Origin: JAGQLF01 sp964437465
GTDB taxonomy: Bacteria; Patescibacteriota; Dojkabacteria; J137
Reading direction: 5' to 3'
Length of the DNA: 64,000 bases
Assembly (NCBI GenBank): GCA_964437465.1
Contig: CAYTGI010000006.1
Span: 1-64,000, forward strand
Part shown: positions 17,980 through 26,914 of the stretch, piece after piece
Layout: each line of letters begins with the position of its first letter
How positions within the stretch are numbered: the stretch's first letter is position 1
The notes under the pieces: model-generated
Told to the model about the DNA's origin: nothing
The model's database searches: none
The model's input: only the letters and a program-made list of their open reading frames with translations
Position numbers and translations under genes: made by a program

Positions 17980-20900
17980 CTATGCTTTAGTTATTTTGAA
18001 ACTAATCTCTTCATCTCCGATTTTTGCCTTTAATGCTTCTTCGTCTAACTCAGATTCTTTAATACTTTTTGCCTTAACTGATTGTGATAGATCATTATTA
18101 AGAGTGATGAATAGATTTTTTAGGAACTCGCTATCAGTAGAATATTGAAGGTTAATTTGATCATTCATCTGAAGTTTCATTTTCTTCCTTGCTGCTTGAA
18201 TATTTCTTGTTAATTCTCGCAATGCACCTTCCATTCTTAGCTCATCATTTATCTCAAGGTTTAATCCAACCTGTATTCCAAGGGTAGTATCTCCAATAAC
18301 TTTTACAGTCTCTGATTCTTCAAATTCAAATTTCTCCATCGCTTCCTTTACATTTAATTCTTTTTGAATCAGTTCTTTCATCCATCCAGTTAATGCACCA
18401 AGATCTTCATTAGTTGAATGAACGTATAGCTCTGATAAAGGTTGTCTTACTTTTTGCCCATTCTCAACTCTTAGATTATGTCCAAATTCAACAATCTTTC
18501 TAATAAGTGACATTTCAGTTTCAATTTTTGTATATTCCTCTATGAACTTCTGATCATGAGTAGGGAAGTCAGTTAAGTGAATTGATTCTTCCTTATCTTG
18601 TAATTCTCCAAATATAATTTCTCTGTAGATATGATCAGTGATGAAAGGAGCAAACGGAGCAAGTAGCTTTAATGTTTCTACTAAAACGTAGTAAAGAACC
18701 TCTAAAGCTCTATGATCTCCAGCTCCAAATCTATCTCGATTAGATCTAATGTACCATTTTGAAGTTTCAGATATTAGATCGGAAATTGGTTTCAAAGCCT
18801 TTGGCACAATGTAACTTTCCATATTCTCGTTAACTTCTTTTATAGTTTTTTGGAGCTTTACCAAAATCCATTCATCTAAATTATTCTCGATATCATCAAA
18901 AGGAATGTGATCCCAAGGGTGTGAATCACCAGTTACATTTCTTTTATTGTAGGCAAGATCTTCAGTTGGTTGCCAGTTATGCATATTTGCATATGTTGTT
19001 AAGTAGCTGTAGATGTTCCAAAGAGGAAGAGTAATTTCTTGAACCTGTAGTTTTAAATCTTTCTCATTGAAGTTAATATCCTCTCCTACTAATAGAGGGC
19101 TTCCTAAAAAATATAATCTTAATGCGTCTCCACCGTATTTTTCAATAGTTTGTTTAGGATCAGGATAATTTTTAAAACTCTTACTCATTTTTCTTCCATC
19201 TGTTCCTGCCATATTCCCTGTTACTATGACATTTTTGAAAGGTGCCTTGTCAAAAACGATTGTAGAGACTCGAATTAAAACATTAAACCAAGCTCTAATT
19301 TGCCCTACATATTCAGCGATATAATCAGCAGGAAAATTATTTTCGAAAATTTCTTTATTCTCAAAAGGGTAGTGCCATTCAGCTACAGGGACGGATCCTG
19401 AGTCTAGCCAGTTATCTAACACATCAGGAATTCGATGATACTCTTTTCCATCTTTAGTTAAAACGATCTTATCGCAAACATCTCGATGAAGCATAACCCT
19501 CTCATCTCCAAAGTACCAAACTCCATCTTTCTCTTTTATCTGATCATTGTACTCGCTCATCTCTTCAATACTTCCAACTACAATCTCATCTCCATCTTCA
19601 GATCTCCAAATTGGCATAATCGTTGCCCAGTATCTTGTTCTTGAAATTCCCCAATCTGGAGCATTTTTGATTACTTCAGCCATTCGTCCTTCCTGAAAAT
19701 GATCTGGAATCCAATTTATATCTTTATTAACCTCAAGCATTCTATCTTTAACCTTATTTATATTTACAAAATATGAATCTTGAGCTTTATATATCAATGG
19801 ATTATCTCCTCTGAAGAATGGTAGTCTGTGTCTGTAAATTTCTGACTTTAAGAGATTTCCTTTCTTTTTAAGATCCTCTTTAATTGGCTCAGCAGCATCC
19901 CTAAGATAAGTTCCCTTAAATTCTCCAACGGTTAAATTTCCTTCATCGTCAATATCTTGATGATCACTTAATTTGAACTTTTCTCCTAATTCAAAGTCTT
20001 CTGCTCCGAATCCAGGAGCTACATGAAGTACACCTGTTCCATCATCTGTAGTAACTCCTTCATATAGATAAACCTTAAAATCATTATCAGTAGTGTCTTT
20101 TACAAAATAATCATAAACTGGTTCGTATTCTAATCCCTCGAGATCTTTACCTTTGATTTCGTTTTTAATTGTTAAATTTTTATGATCATCTCCGAAGATA
20201 TACTCTAATCTTTTCTTAGCAACAACAAGGTTACCTTCTTCATGTTCAATGACTACATAATCTTCTTTAGGGTTGACTGCCAGGGCAAAGTTAGAAGGAA
20301 TTGTCCAAGGAGTTGTTGTCCATGCAACTATAAAAGTATTTTCTGATCCTTTGATTTTTTCTGGTTTTTTCAATTTAAATTTCACAAAAATACTTAGATC
20401 ATCAACATCTTGGTAGTTATTAGATTCAGCAACCTCAAATTCTGAAACTGGTGTTGCAGTGTCTGTAGAGAAGAGCGAGACTCTTTTTCCTTTGTATACA
20501 AAGCCTTTTTCATGCATTTGTTTAAATACCCAGATGACTGATTCATTGAATTCAGGATTCATTGTGTAGTAGGCATTTTCCATATCCACCCATCTTCCAA
20601 CTGAATCGATATACCATTCCCATTGGCTAGTTACCTCTTCAACATGTTTTCTACATTCCTTTACATAGTTATCAATTCCAAATTCTTCTACATCAGCTCG
20701 GCTCTTAAGATTAAATTTCTCATTAACTTTTGCTTCAATAGGTAATCCATGACAGTCCCAACCCCAAACTCTTCTAATCTTTTTACCTCTCATTGCCCAA
20801 TATCGTGTAACTGGGTCTTTAGTAATTGAGGATAGTAAAGAACCGTAATGAGGCATTCCGGTTACAAAAGGTGGTCCATCAACAAAAGTATATCGATTAT

Positions 20901-21012
20901 CTTCATCTTTGGATTCAATCGATTTTTCAAAAATTTTATTTTCTTTCCAGAACTTCAAAACTTCCTGTTCTAAATCAAAGAAATTTTGTCTTGGGTTTGG
21001 TTTGTTAAACAT
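17980..21012 (-). CDS. ileS: Isoleucyl-tRNA synthetase, eukaryote-like type
   Basis: This class I synthetase charges tRNA-Ile. The HIGH motif appears as PHYGS at residues 54-58 and the KMSKS motif as GRKMSKSFKNYPDP near 604-617. WDCHGLPIE, the CP1 editing domain and the DALR-type anticodon-binding region are also present. The HYG form and the length of 1010 residues resemble the IleS2 group shared with eukaryotes, which is often less sensitive to mupirocin; that resistance is an inference only. Expression is probably governed by the T-box leader upstream, with one small gene in between. Confidence 0.96.
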   Translation of the reverse strand: MFNKPNPRQNFFDLEQEVLKFWKENKIFEKSIESKDEDNRYTFVDGPPFVTGMPHYGSLLSSITKDPVTRYWAMRGKKIRRVWGWDCHGLPIEAKVNEKFNLKSRADVEEFGIDNYVKECRKHVEEVTSQWEWYIDSVGRWVDMENAYYTMNPEFNESVIWVFKQMHEKGFVYKGKRVSLFSTDTATPVSEFEVAESNNYQDVDDLSIFVKFKLKKPEKIKGSENTFIVAWTTTPWTIPSNFALAVNPKEDYVVIEHEEGNLVVAKKRLEYIFGDDHKNLTIKNEIKGKDLEGLEYEPVYDYFVKDTTDNDFKVYLYEGVTTDDGTGVLHVAPGFGAEDFELGEKFKLSDHQDIDDEGNLTVGEFKGTYLRDAAEPIKEDLKKKGNLLKSEIYRHRLPFFRGDNPLIYKAQDSYFVNINKVKDRMLEVNKDINWIPDHFQEGRMAEVIKNAPDWGISRTRYWATIMPIWRSEDGDEIVVGSIEEMSEYNDQIKEKDGVWYFGDERVMLHRDVCDKIVLTKDGKEYHRIPDVLDNWLDSGSVPVAEWHYPFENKEIFENNFPADYIAEYVGQIRAWFNVLIRVSTIVFDKAPFKNVIVTGNMAGTDGRKMSKSFKNYPDPKQTIEKYGGDALRLYFLGSPLLVGEDINFNEKDLKLQVQEITLPLWNIYSYLTTYANMHNWQPTEDLAYNKRNVTGDSHPWDHIPFDDIENNLDEWILVKLQKTIKEVNENMESYIVPKALKPISDLISETSKWYIRSNRDRFGAGDHRALEVLYYVLVETLKLLAPFAPFITDHIYREIIFGELQDKEESIHLTDFPTHDQKFIEEYTKIETEMSLIRKIVEFGHNLRVENGQKVRQPLSELYVHSTNEDLGALTGWMKELIQKELNVKEAMEKFEFEESETVKVIGDTTLGIQVGLNLEINDELRMEGALRELTRNIQAARKKMKLQMNDQINLQYSTDSEFLKNLFITLNNDLSQSVKAKSIKESELDEEALKAKIGDEEISFKITKA

Positions 21013-21043
21013 TTCTAAAGATATAAGATTTAAGATAAGAGAT

Positions 21044-21406
21044 CTAAGATTTCTTGGATCTGAGATTTTTAATTATGGTGTAAATCATTTTTTTAAGCTC
21101 ATCAATTTTCATCTCAGTATGTTCCCAGCTTTTATTTTGTATATATTTAAGATCATGAGAAATCTCAATCATAGTTGATACTTCGTTTAGTGAACCCAGT
21201 GCTATATTTAGGAAATTTGCGAATTCTTTATCCGTTTGCCTTACTGCTCCTTCAGCAATATTTGCAAGAATTGAAACGCCAGCTCGTCTAATTTGATTGG
21301 TTAATCCAAATTTTTCTTCTTCGGGAAATGTTGAAGTTATTGTATATATATCTTTAACTAAGTCCTTAGATACTTGCCATATTTTTAACTGCTTGTAGTT
21401 ATGCAT
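21044..21406 (-). CDS. Four-helix-bundle protein (23S rRNA intervening-sequence protein family)
   Basis: This 120-residue protein begins KQLKIWQVSKDLVKDIY and contains FGLTNQIRRAGVSILANIAEG and LNIALGSLNEV. These are signatures of the four-helix-bundle family first found inside 23S rRNA intervening sequences. Here it is not within an rRNA gene. It sits between a T-box leader and ileS on the same strand, so its transcription probably responds to uncharged tRNA-Ile. The biochemical role of the family is unknown. The 31-base spacer to ileS consists of degenerate AAGAT/ATCTT words. Confidence 0.85.
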   Translation of the reverse strand: MHNYKQLKIWQVSKDLVKDIYTITSTFPEEEKFGLTNQIRRAGVSILANIAEGAVRQTDKEFANFLNIALGSLNEVSTMIEISHDLKYIQNKSWEHTEMKIDELKKMIYTIIKNLRSKKS

Positions 21407-21419
21407 TGTTTCTTTTGTC

Positions 21420-21705
21420 TAAATTCTTTTATCTGGTGTCTTAAAGAGGACTGGATCGCCCAGTGGTACCACCTCATTTTCCCGATGAAGAAATCGGGAC
21501 GCTCATTTTAGCTATTTCGGGCTCTCCCGCCTAGGTCTAGTCTCCTACGCTAAAGCTTCGGAGACTAAACTCCAAAAACTTTAACAGCTTGCCAATTTCG
21601 TCTTGATCTACGAAGCCTTGGCGAAGTAGATTTCTTCTAAGTGCTCTGGAGTGATATCTCGTCTGCTTTTGGCATGAGCTCCTTCTACGCGTTCATTTTG
21701 ATTTT
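21420..21705 (-). promoter_or_regulatory. T-box leader (isoleucine type)
   Basis: The 300-base gene-free stretch upstream of the four-helix-bundle gene reads, on the minus strand, as a T-box. The conserved T-box core GAGGTGGTACCACTGG lies at 21475-21460 and is followed by a hairpin (ACTGG-GCGAT-CCAGT with flanking GAGG/CCTC) that runs into CTCTTT. A second hairpin, CCCGAT-loop-ATCGGG, precedes it. In the stem I region an ATC triplet at 21655-21653, within GAGATATCACTCC, is the likely specifier and matches isoleucine. The U-run after the terminator is weak, so control could be partly translational. Uncharged tRNA-Ile would raise expression of the two genes downstream. Confidence 0.88.
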
Positions 21706-21713
21706 ATCACAGT

Positions 21714-22529
21714 TTAATAGTCAAATTCCTCAAATGGAGGATTAATTAATCTCATGTCCTGATTAAGGGAATCCATAATTTCAGTTTGTTCTTTCGATAG
21801 GTGGATGTCCTGACTTTTAAAGTTTTCTTCAATATGCTCTTTAGAGCCTGCTTTTGGAATTGTGATTATGTCTTTGTCAAGTAACCATGACAGAATTGCC
21901 TGGGCTGTGCTAGCTCCAATTTCTTCAGCAATATCTTTAATCTCCTTTATATCTAAATCTTTTCCCCTTGCAATAGGGGAATATGCTGTTAAATAAATAC
22001 CATGATCCATACAGAAATCATAAAGATCCTTTTGGTAAAGGGTAGGGTGGAATTCAACTTGGTTATTTGAAATTTCAAATCCTTCTTCATGAATTCTCTC
22101 AATATGTTTAATAGTGAAATTAGAAACTCCATAAGAATTAATTAGACCTTTTTCTTTAGCTTTTTCCATTGCTTCAAGAGTATCCATGATCGGAATATTG
22201 CTATCTGGCCAATGAACAAGATAAAGATCTAGGTAATCTAAGCTAAGCTCATCTAAATTTCTTTTTAATGAATCTATGAGTTGGTCTTTTTTTAAGTTAT
22301 CTCTCCAAACTTTAGAAGTTACGAAAAGCTCAGATCTTTTAACATTACTGTTTTTAATTCCTTTCCCAACTTCATTATGATTGCCGTACATATCTGCAGT
22401 ATCAATATGTCTATAGCCAACTTCTAGGGCGTATTCAATAGACTCAATGCAATTGTCTCCAGTTAATTGCCATGTACCAATCCCAAGAAGTGGTATTTCG
22501 TTGCCATGTTTAAGTTTTACTTTACGCAT
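21714..22529 (-). CDS. Aldo/keto reductase
   Basis: This NADPH-dependent oxidoreductase of the AKR superfamily is a 271-residue TIM barrel. The catalytic tetrad is complete: Asp43 (HIDTADMYGN), Tyr48, Lys73 (VTSKVW) and His106 (LVHWPD). The C-terminal cofactor segment IPKAGSKEHIEENF is also present. The substrate cannot be read from sequence; AKR5-like small-aldehyde reductases are the closest in style. It lies upstream of the T-box on the same strand and downstream of the TrmB-like regulator, which might control it. Confidence 0.92.
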   Translation of the reverse strand: MRKVKLKHGNEIPLLGIGTWQLTGDNCIESIEYALEVGYRHIDTADMYGNHNEVGKGIKNSNVKRSELFVTSKVWRDNLKKDQLIDSLKRNLDELSLDYLDLYLVHWPDSNIPIMDTLEAMEKAKEKGLINSYGVSNFTIKHIERIHEEGFEISNNQVEFHPTLYQKDLYDFCMDHGIYLTAYSPIARGKDLDIKEIKDIAEEIGASTAQAILSWLLDKDIITIPKAGSKEHIEENFKSQDIHLSKEQTEIMDSLNQDMRLINPPFEEFDY

Positions 22530-22574
22530 GAAGAGGTTTTTAAGAAGTAATCTATCTAATTGTATCAGATCGAA

Positions 22575-23393
22575 TCAGTTATTCTTAAGTAAAGCTTTTC
22601 CTTGGCCGTTAATCTTGCTCATTGGTTTAGCTTTTTTCCAAAATGAATCAAATATCTGTCTTTGCATGTCAGCTAGTTCTTTATTGTAAATTTCTACAAT
22701 GAATACATCATTATTTCTAAAGTTGTACATTGTATAAACATTGTTATAGATTAGTATTTCAAAATTGATTTTAAATTCATTAGGGGCGATGTATTTAATG
22801 TCCCAGTATTTAATTAGATCTTTTATTTCAGTGTGTTCATGGATCTCGGTGTAGTTGGTTAGTTGATTTATTTTAACCTGATTTTTTACGAATTCCTTTC
22901 TAGCTCTTTCGCTAAACTCTCTTGGCATGAATTCTTCCATATTTGAAGCAAGCTCGAATATTCTTAGTTTATCTTTCGCTTTTGTAGAGTTCCAAGTAAC
23001 TTGTTTTAGCCCCTCAATGCCTTGGTAATGAAGTATTTTTGAGTTTTTACCTGAGATTTTCTCTATATTATTTAGATCATTTATAAGTATCGGCGCTGTA
23101 TTTTTAAGAATGTTTAATTCATCTTCTTTTTGCTTCACAATTTGCATTAGTTTTTCTGGGGATTCTGCGACGAATCTTTTTCCATAACCCTCAACTTGCT
23201 CAATTACAAAGCTCTTCTCAATCAGTTTCTCAATTACTCTATAGATTTTTGTTCTGGCTATTTTTAATTTTTTACTTAGCATAAGTGCGGATGTTCCTGG
23301 CTCTTTAAGTAAGTAGTAGTAAATCCGTGCTTCATCAGTACTTAAGCCATAAAAAGAGAGGCTTTTAATGTAGTTGTCTGCTTCTTCGGACAT
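22575..23393 (-). CDS. TrmB-family transcriptional regulator
   Basis: An N-terminal winged helix (about residues 10-75: LSFYGLSTDEARIYYYLLKE, then SALMLSKKLKIARTKIYRVIEKL) is followed by a short coiled coil. A C-terminal ligand-domain-like region contains FELASNMEEFMPREFSERARK. The layout fits TrmB-like regulators, which sense sugars in archaea and appear widely in CPR genomes. It is co-directional with the aldo/keto reductase (45 bases apart) and divergent from the DMT transporter, so these are its likeliest targets by position. Confidence 0.82.
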   Translation of the reverse strand: MSEEADNYIKSLSFYGLSTDEARIYYYLLKEPGTSALMLSKKLKIARTKIYRVIEKLIEKSFVIEQVEGYGKRFVAESPEKLMQIVKQKEDELNILKNTAPILINDLNNIEKISGKNSKILHYQGIEGLKQVTWNSTKAKDKLRIFELASNMEEFMPREFSERARKEFVKNQVKINQLTNYTEIHEHTEIKDLIKYWDIKYIAPNEFKINFEILIYNNVYTMYNFRNNDVFIVEIYNKELADMQRQIFDSFWKKAKPMSKINGQGKALLKNN

Positions 23394-23456
23394 ATCATTT
23401 TAAAAGTAAAAGCTTGTATATAAAATCGTAACATAACTTTTAATAAATGGATAACT

Positions 23457-24323
23457 ATGGATTTTTTAGGGATAATTTTTGGTCTAAGCTATGCAGTGTT
23501 TGCAGGGTTTGGAAAAGTTGTGTTGAAAAAAAGTTTAAATTCCTTTCCTAGCTCTGTTTCTTTCTTTTGGGAATCGGTTTTTGGGATGTTTCTTTGGGTT
23601 CCTATTAGTATGACTATAGGGGTAGATTATGCATCTATTCCTAGTATTTTACCTATTATTATCCTAGGTGCGGTTCTATCCGAAGCATATATTTTTTATA
23701 TTTACTCTAAGGGTGATATAAGTATTATAGGCGCAATCTTTCCCTCTTATTCATTATTTACAATTCTTTTCTCTATTATTCTAATTTCAGAAAGGCCTAC
23801 GTTGTTACAAGTTCTATCTGCTCTTGTAATTTTTGTCGGAGTAATCTTGATCTCATTATCGAGTTTTAAAAAGAATTTATCATTCGTTAAGAATATATCG
23901 CCTTCGCTGTGGGCGTTATCTGGAGCGATTGCAGTTGGTGTAGCTGATTCGCTTGGAAAAGGAGTAATTAATGAAACTTCATCATTCACATTGCTCTTTA
24001 CTTTAGCATTTGTTCAGATTCCAGTGTCTCTTATTTTTCTAAGGATTGAAAGACAGGATTTTAAAGATACGTTTACTGCATTTAGAGATTTTGAAAAATA
24101 TCGTCTAAGTTTAATTGCTGCATTCTTAATAGCTTTAGCTCAACTTTTCTTTTGGTTGAGTTTTGAAAATACTCTTGCCTCTGTTGCCTCACCAATAACA
24201 TCTTCAGTTAGTATGTTTACAGTAATATTTGCATATTTGTTCTTAGAAGAGAGTCTTGGGAGGGTAAAGATTTTAGGTGTTCTTTTTGTCTTTTTTGGAG
24301 TAGTACTATTGGGCTTAGTTTAG
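23457..24323 (+). CDS. EamA/DMT-family transporter
   Basis: This 288-residue integral membrane protein has about ten helices arranged as two five-helix EamA repeats. The repeats contain the paired patterns SVSFFWESVFGMFLWVPIS and SEAYIFYIYSKGDISIIGAI in the first half, and LASVASPITSSVSMFTVIFA near the end. DMT transporters move metabolites such as amino acids or nucleotide precursors. The substrate here is unknown. It is divergent from the TrmB-like gene. Confidence 0.88.
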   Translation: MDFLGIIFGLSYAVFAGFGKVVLKKSLNSFPSSVSFFWESVFGMFLWVPISMTIGVDYASIPSILPIIILGAVLSEAYIFYIYSKGDISIIGAIFPSYSLFTILFSIILISERPTLLQVLSALVIFVGVILISLSSFKKNLSFVKNISPSLWALSGAIAVGVADSLGKGVINETSSFTLLFTLAFVQIPVSLIFLRIERQDFKDTFTAFRDFEKYRLSLIAAFLIALAQLFFWLSFENTLASVASPITSSVSMFTVIFAYLFLEESLGRVKILGVLFVFFGVVLLGLV

Positions 24324-24355
24324 GCTCAGTAGTTTTGAAAGTGTTAAAATCAATC

Positions 24356-25303
24356 ATGGATAAAGTTAAAACAATATTTATAGGTACTAGCGAATTCGCT
24401 GTTCCGATTTTAGAGGAATTGGTAAATCTTGAATTTATAGATTTGAATTTGGTGATTACTCAGCCAGATAAACCTGCTGGAAGAAAGCAAAAGTTACTAC
24501 CTTCTCCTGTGAAACAGTTTTTGGGAGGCTCAAATGCTAATATTAAAATTCTGCAGCCACAAATAATACGAAAGAGTGCTACAGAAATTTTAGAAAAATT
24601 TGAACCGGAGTTAATTATAGTTGCTTCTTACGGTCAGATAATTCCAAAAAAGATTTTAAACTATCCTAAATATGGATGCTTAAACTTTCATGGATCTTTG
24701 CTACCCAAACTCAGAGGAGCAGTACCGATACAAATGAGTATTTTAAAAGGTTTAGAAACAACCGGCGTAACTCTACAGAAGATGAGTTTTAAGATGGATG
24801 AAGGTGACATTATTTCTCAACGAGAAATTGAATTACAAAGAAATGAGACATCAGAATCATTAACTGAAATATTAAGTGAACTCTCAAAAGATATACTGAA
24901 GGAGGATTTGGAGGACTGGATTGCTGGGGAAGTAGAAGCGATCCCTCAGGATCATAACGAAGCTACTTATTGTTTTAAAGAGGATATTCGAAAAGAAAAT
25001 GCTGAAATTAATGAAAAAACTTCAGTTATTATCGCAGAGAAGATGGTTAGGGCTTTTTATCCATGGCCAGTAGTATGGTTAATGGTGCCAAATGGTAAGA
25101 ATGCAGGTAAGAGGCTCAAAGTTTTTAAGTCTAGAATACTGGATCAAAAATTAGAACAAGAAGCAAGGGGAAATTTTAGAATTGTCGAAATTGACGGTCA
25201 GCTCTGTATTATGCTTAAGGATGGCGCTTTAGTACTTGAAGAGGTCCAGCTAGAAGGAAAAGAAAGAAGAACTGGAACAGAATACTTATGGATAGTAGAA
25301 TAG
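24356..25303 (+). CDS. fmt: Methionyl-tRNA formyltransferase
   Basis: Fmt formylates initiator Met-tRNA. The formyl-transferase fold is clear: VKTIFIGTSEFAVPILE, SYGQIIPKKIL, the catalytic N110-x-H112 in LNFHGSLLPKLRGAVPIQ, and Asp148 in KMDEGDI. A C-terminal OB-like domain (about 205-315) contains VRAFYPWPVVW. The start MDKVKTIF at 24356 is preferred over a Met seven residues earlier because family members begin close to the first beta strand. It heads a short operon with the next two genes. Confidence 0.94.
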   Translation: MDKVKTIFIGTSEFAVPILEELVNLEFIDLNLVITQPDKPAGRKQKLLPSPVKQFLGGSNANIKILQPQIIRKSATEILEKFEPELIIVASYGQIIPKKILNYPKYGCLNFHGSLLPKLRGAVPIQMSILKGLETTGVTLQKMSFKMDEGDIISQREIELQRNETSESLTEILSELSKDILKEDLEDWIAGEVEAIPQDHNEATYCFKEDIRKENAEINEKTSVIIAEKMVRAFYPWPVVWLMVPNGKNAGKRLKVFKSRILDQKLEQEARGNFRIVEIDGQLCIMLKDGALVLEEVQLEGKERRTGTEYLWIVE

Positions 25304-25307
25304 AGGT

Positions 25308-25430
25308 ATGGAAATAATTACATTTTTACTACATTTCATTTACATATCTGGAACTTTTCTGGGAGGTGTAGCTATTGGTTACATTTTCAAAGAAAAGATT
25401 AGTACAGTGCTATCTAGATTCTTTAAATGA
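25308..25430 (+). CDS. 40-residue single-pass membrane peptide between fmt and the GH3 gene
   Basis: An ATG at 25308, four bases after the fmt stop, opens a 40-codon frame. The product has a hydrophobic helix (residues 4-27, with GTFLGGVAIGYIF) and a basic tail (KEKISTVLSRFFK). Its TGA stop overlaps the ATG of the next gene as ATGA (25427-25430), a typical translational-coupling arrangement. The tight fit between two genes is the main support. No function is known. Confidence 0.65.
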   Translation: MEIITFLLHFIYISGTFLGGVAIGYIFKEKISTVLSRFFK

Positions 25431-26914
25431 AAGTCCTCCTGAAAGGTTGTGCTATTTTTTTAATTGGAATTATCCCAATTCTTTTTGTATTTGGGTATTT
25501 TAATTATCCAAGATATTACTATTCTCAAAATGAGGCAGTAATTATTGAGGTTAATGAATATCTAGAGATTTTAGGTCAACGTCAAATTGATACATATATG
25601 ATTTCTGAAACGTATCCCAGCAACTCCTTTGCTGAATATCAATATGCTAGAGAGAATGTAGATAACATCGATGACTTGAGAAATCAGATTGAAGATTTCG
25701 GTAGAAATGAGATCAATACTTACCTTGAAAAAATTAATTCCTATACCTCGATTGGTTTTGAGGAGATCAGGATTGATTTAACTGAGTTGGGCTTTAATGA
25801 ATTAAGAAATTATGAAGAAATAATTGAAAAGTCTAAGGCTGATCTTAGGGAGACAGTTGATGGAATCCCCAATGCTTACTATGAAATAAATGAACAAATG
25901 ATATTAGATATGAGTATTGAGGAGAAAATTGGCCAGTTGTTTTCTTTTGCTTTAATTACAACTAGTCTTACAGATTCTGAGATTTCTTATCTATCTGAAA
26001 ACTACATAGGAGGAGTTGCTCTTTTTGGAAATAATATTACTTCAGAAGAACAACTAATTAATCTTACAAGTGAACTGCAATTTTTAAACAATAGCTATCC
26101 TATATTTATTTCAACAGATCAGGAAGGTGGAGCAGTGAAGAGACTATCTTGGGATCCTACCGGAAGTCATAGAGACATTTTTGAACTTTCGGAATCTGAA
26201 CAGTGCAATGCATGGGAGGAGAGAGAAGAAGTTCTTATTGATTCAGGTATAAACTGGAATCTTGGATTAATTGGAGATGTTACCGACAATCCTAGTTCAT
26301 TTATTTACCAAAGAATTTTTACAGAAGATTTTAACGAAGCAGCTAAATCCGTTTACATTGCAGCTGAATGTACAAATAATACACTTCAAACTCTAAAACA
26401 TTGGCCTGGACACGGGGCTACAACTGTTGATACTCATACAACAATTGGAACTTTGGATGTTATTTCAGAAGAAGTATGGCTTGAAACGGATAATCTTCCA
26501 TTTCAATCTGGGATTGAATCTGGGGTAAATTCAATAATGATTGGACACTTAATTATTCCTTGGTTGAATGAAAGTGAACCTGCTTCTTTATCATCTGAAG
26601 CAATTGGTTATTTGAGAAATAACTTAGGATATGAAAATATGATTGTTACAGATGACATGATGATGCCTGTTAGGGCAGGAAGGGATTATGATGATTCAAT
26701 TAGAAAGGCACTATTAGCTGGACACGATCACCTATTCATCGTAACGATTGATCAAAGTTTAATGAATAGGGCATTAGATATTGCAAGAGAGCTAGTATTT
26801 ACAGGAGAAATTACAGAAGAAGATTTGAATGAGAGATTATTTAGAATTTTTGAACAGAAGAACAGATTGATAACTAATATGTACGGAGGCATTCCTTCAT
26901 CTCTTATCTACTAA
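25427..26914 (+). CDS. Membrane-anchored GH3 beta-N-acetylhexosaminidase-like enzyme
   Basis: An N-terminal membrane helix (residues 7-25) and a roughly 130-residue helical linker precede a glycoside hydrolase family 3 domain (about 155-490). Key motifs are STDQEGGAVKRL, LKHWPGHG near 325-331 with the following DTH, and VTDDMMM near 407-413, where the first Asp is the expected nucleophile. These are NagZ-type motifs, suggesting release of N-acetylglucosamine from wall fragments. The anchor places the enzyme outside the membrane, unlike cytoplasmic NagZ of E. coli. Its 3' end overlaps the convergent ABC-F gene by 18 bases. Confidence 0.88.
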   Translation: MKVLLKGCAIFLIGIIPILFVFGYFNYPRYYYSQNEAVIIEVNEYLEILGQRQIDTYMISETYPSNSFAEYQYARENVDNIDDLRNQIEDFGRNEINTYLEKINSYTSIGFEEIRIDLTELGFNELRNYEEIIEKSKADLRETVDGIPNAYYEINEQMILDMSIEEKIGQLFSFALITTSLTDSEISYLSENYIGGVALFGNNITSEEQLINLTSELQFLNNSYPIFISTDQEGGAVKRLSWDPTGSHRDIFELSESEQCNAWEEREEVLIDSGINWNLGLIGDVTDNPSSFIYQRIFTEDFNEAAKSVYIAAECTNNTLQTLKHWPGHGATTVDTHTTIGTLDVISEEVWLETDNLPFQSGIESGVNSIMIGHLIIPWLNESEPASLSSEAIGYLRNNLGYENMIVTDDMMMPVRAGRDYDDSIRKALLAGHDHLFIVTIDQSLMNRALDIARELVFTGEITEEDLNERLFRIFEQKNRLITNMYGGIPSSLIY

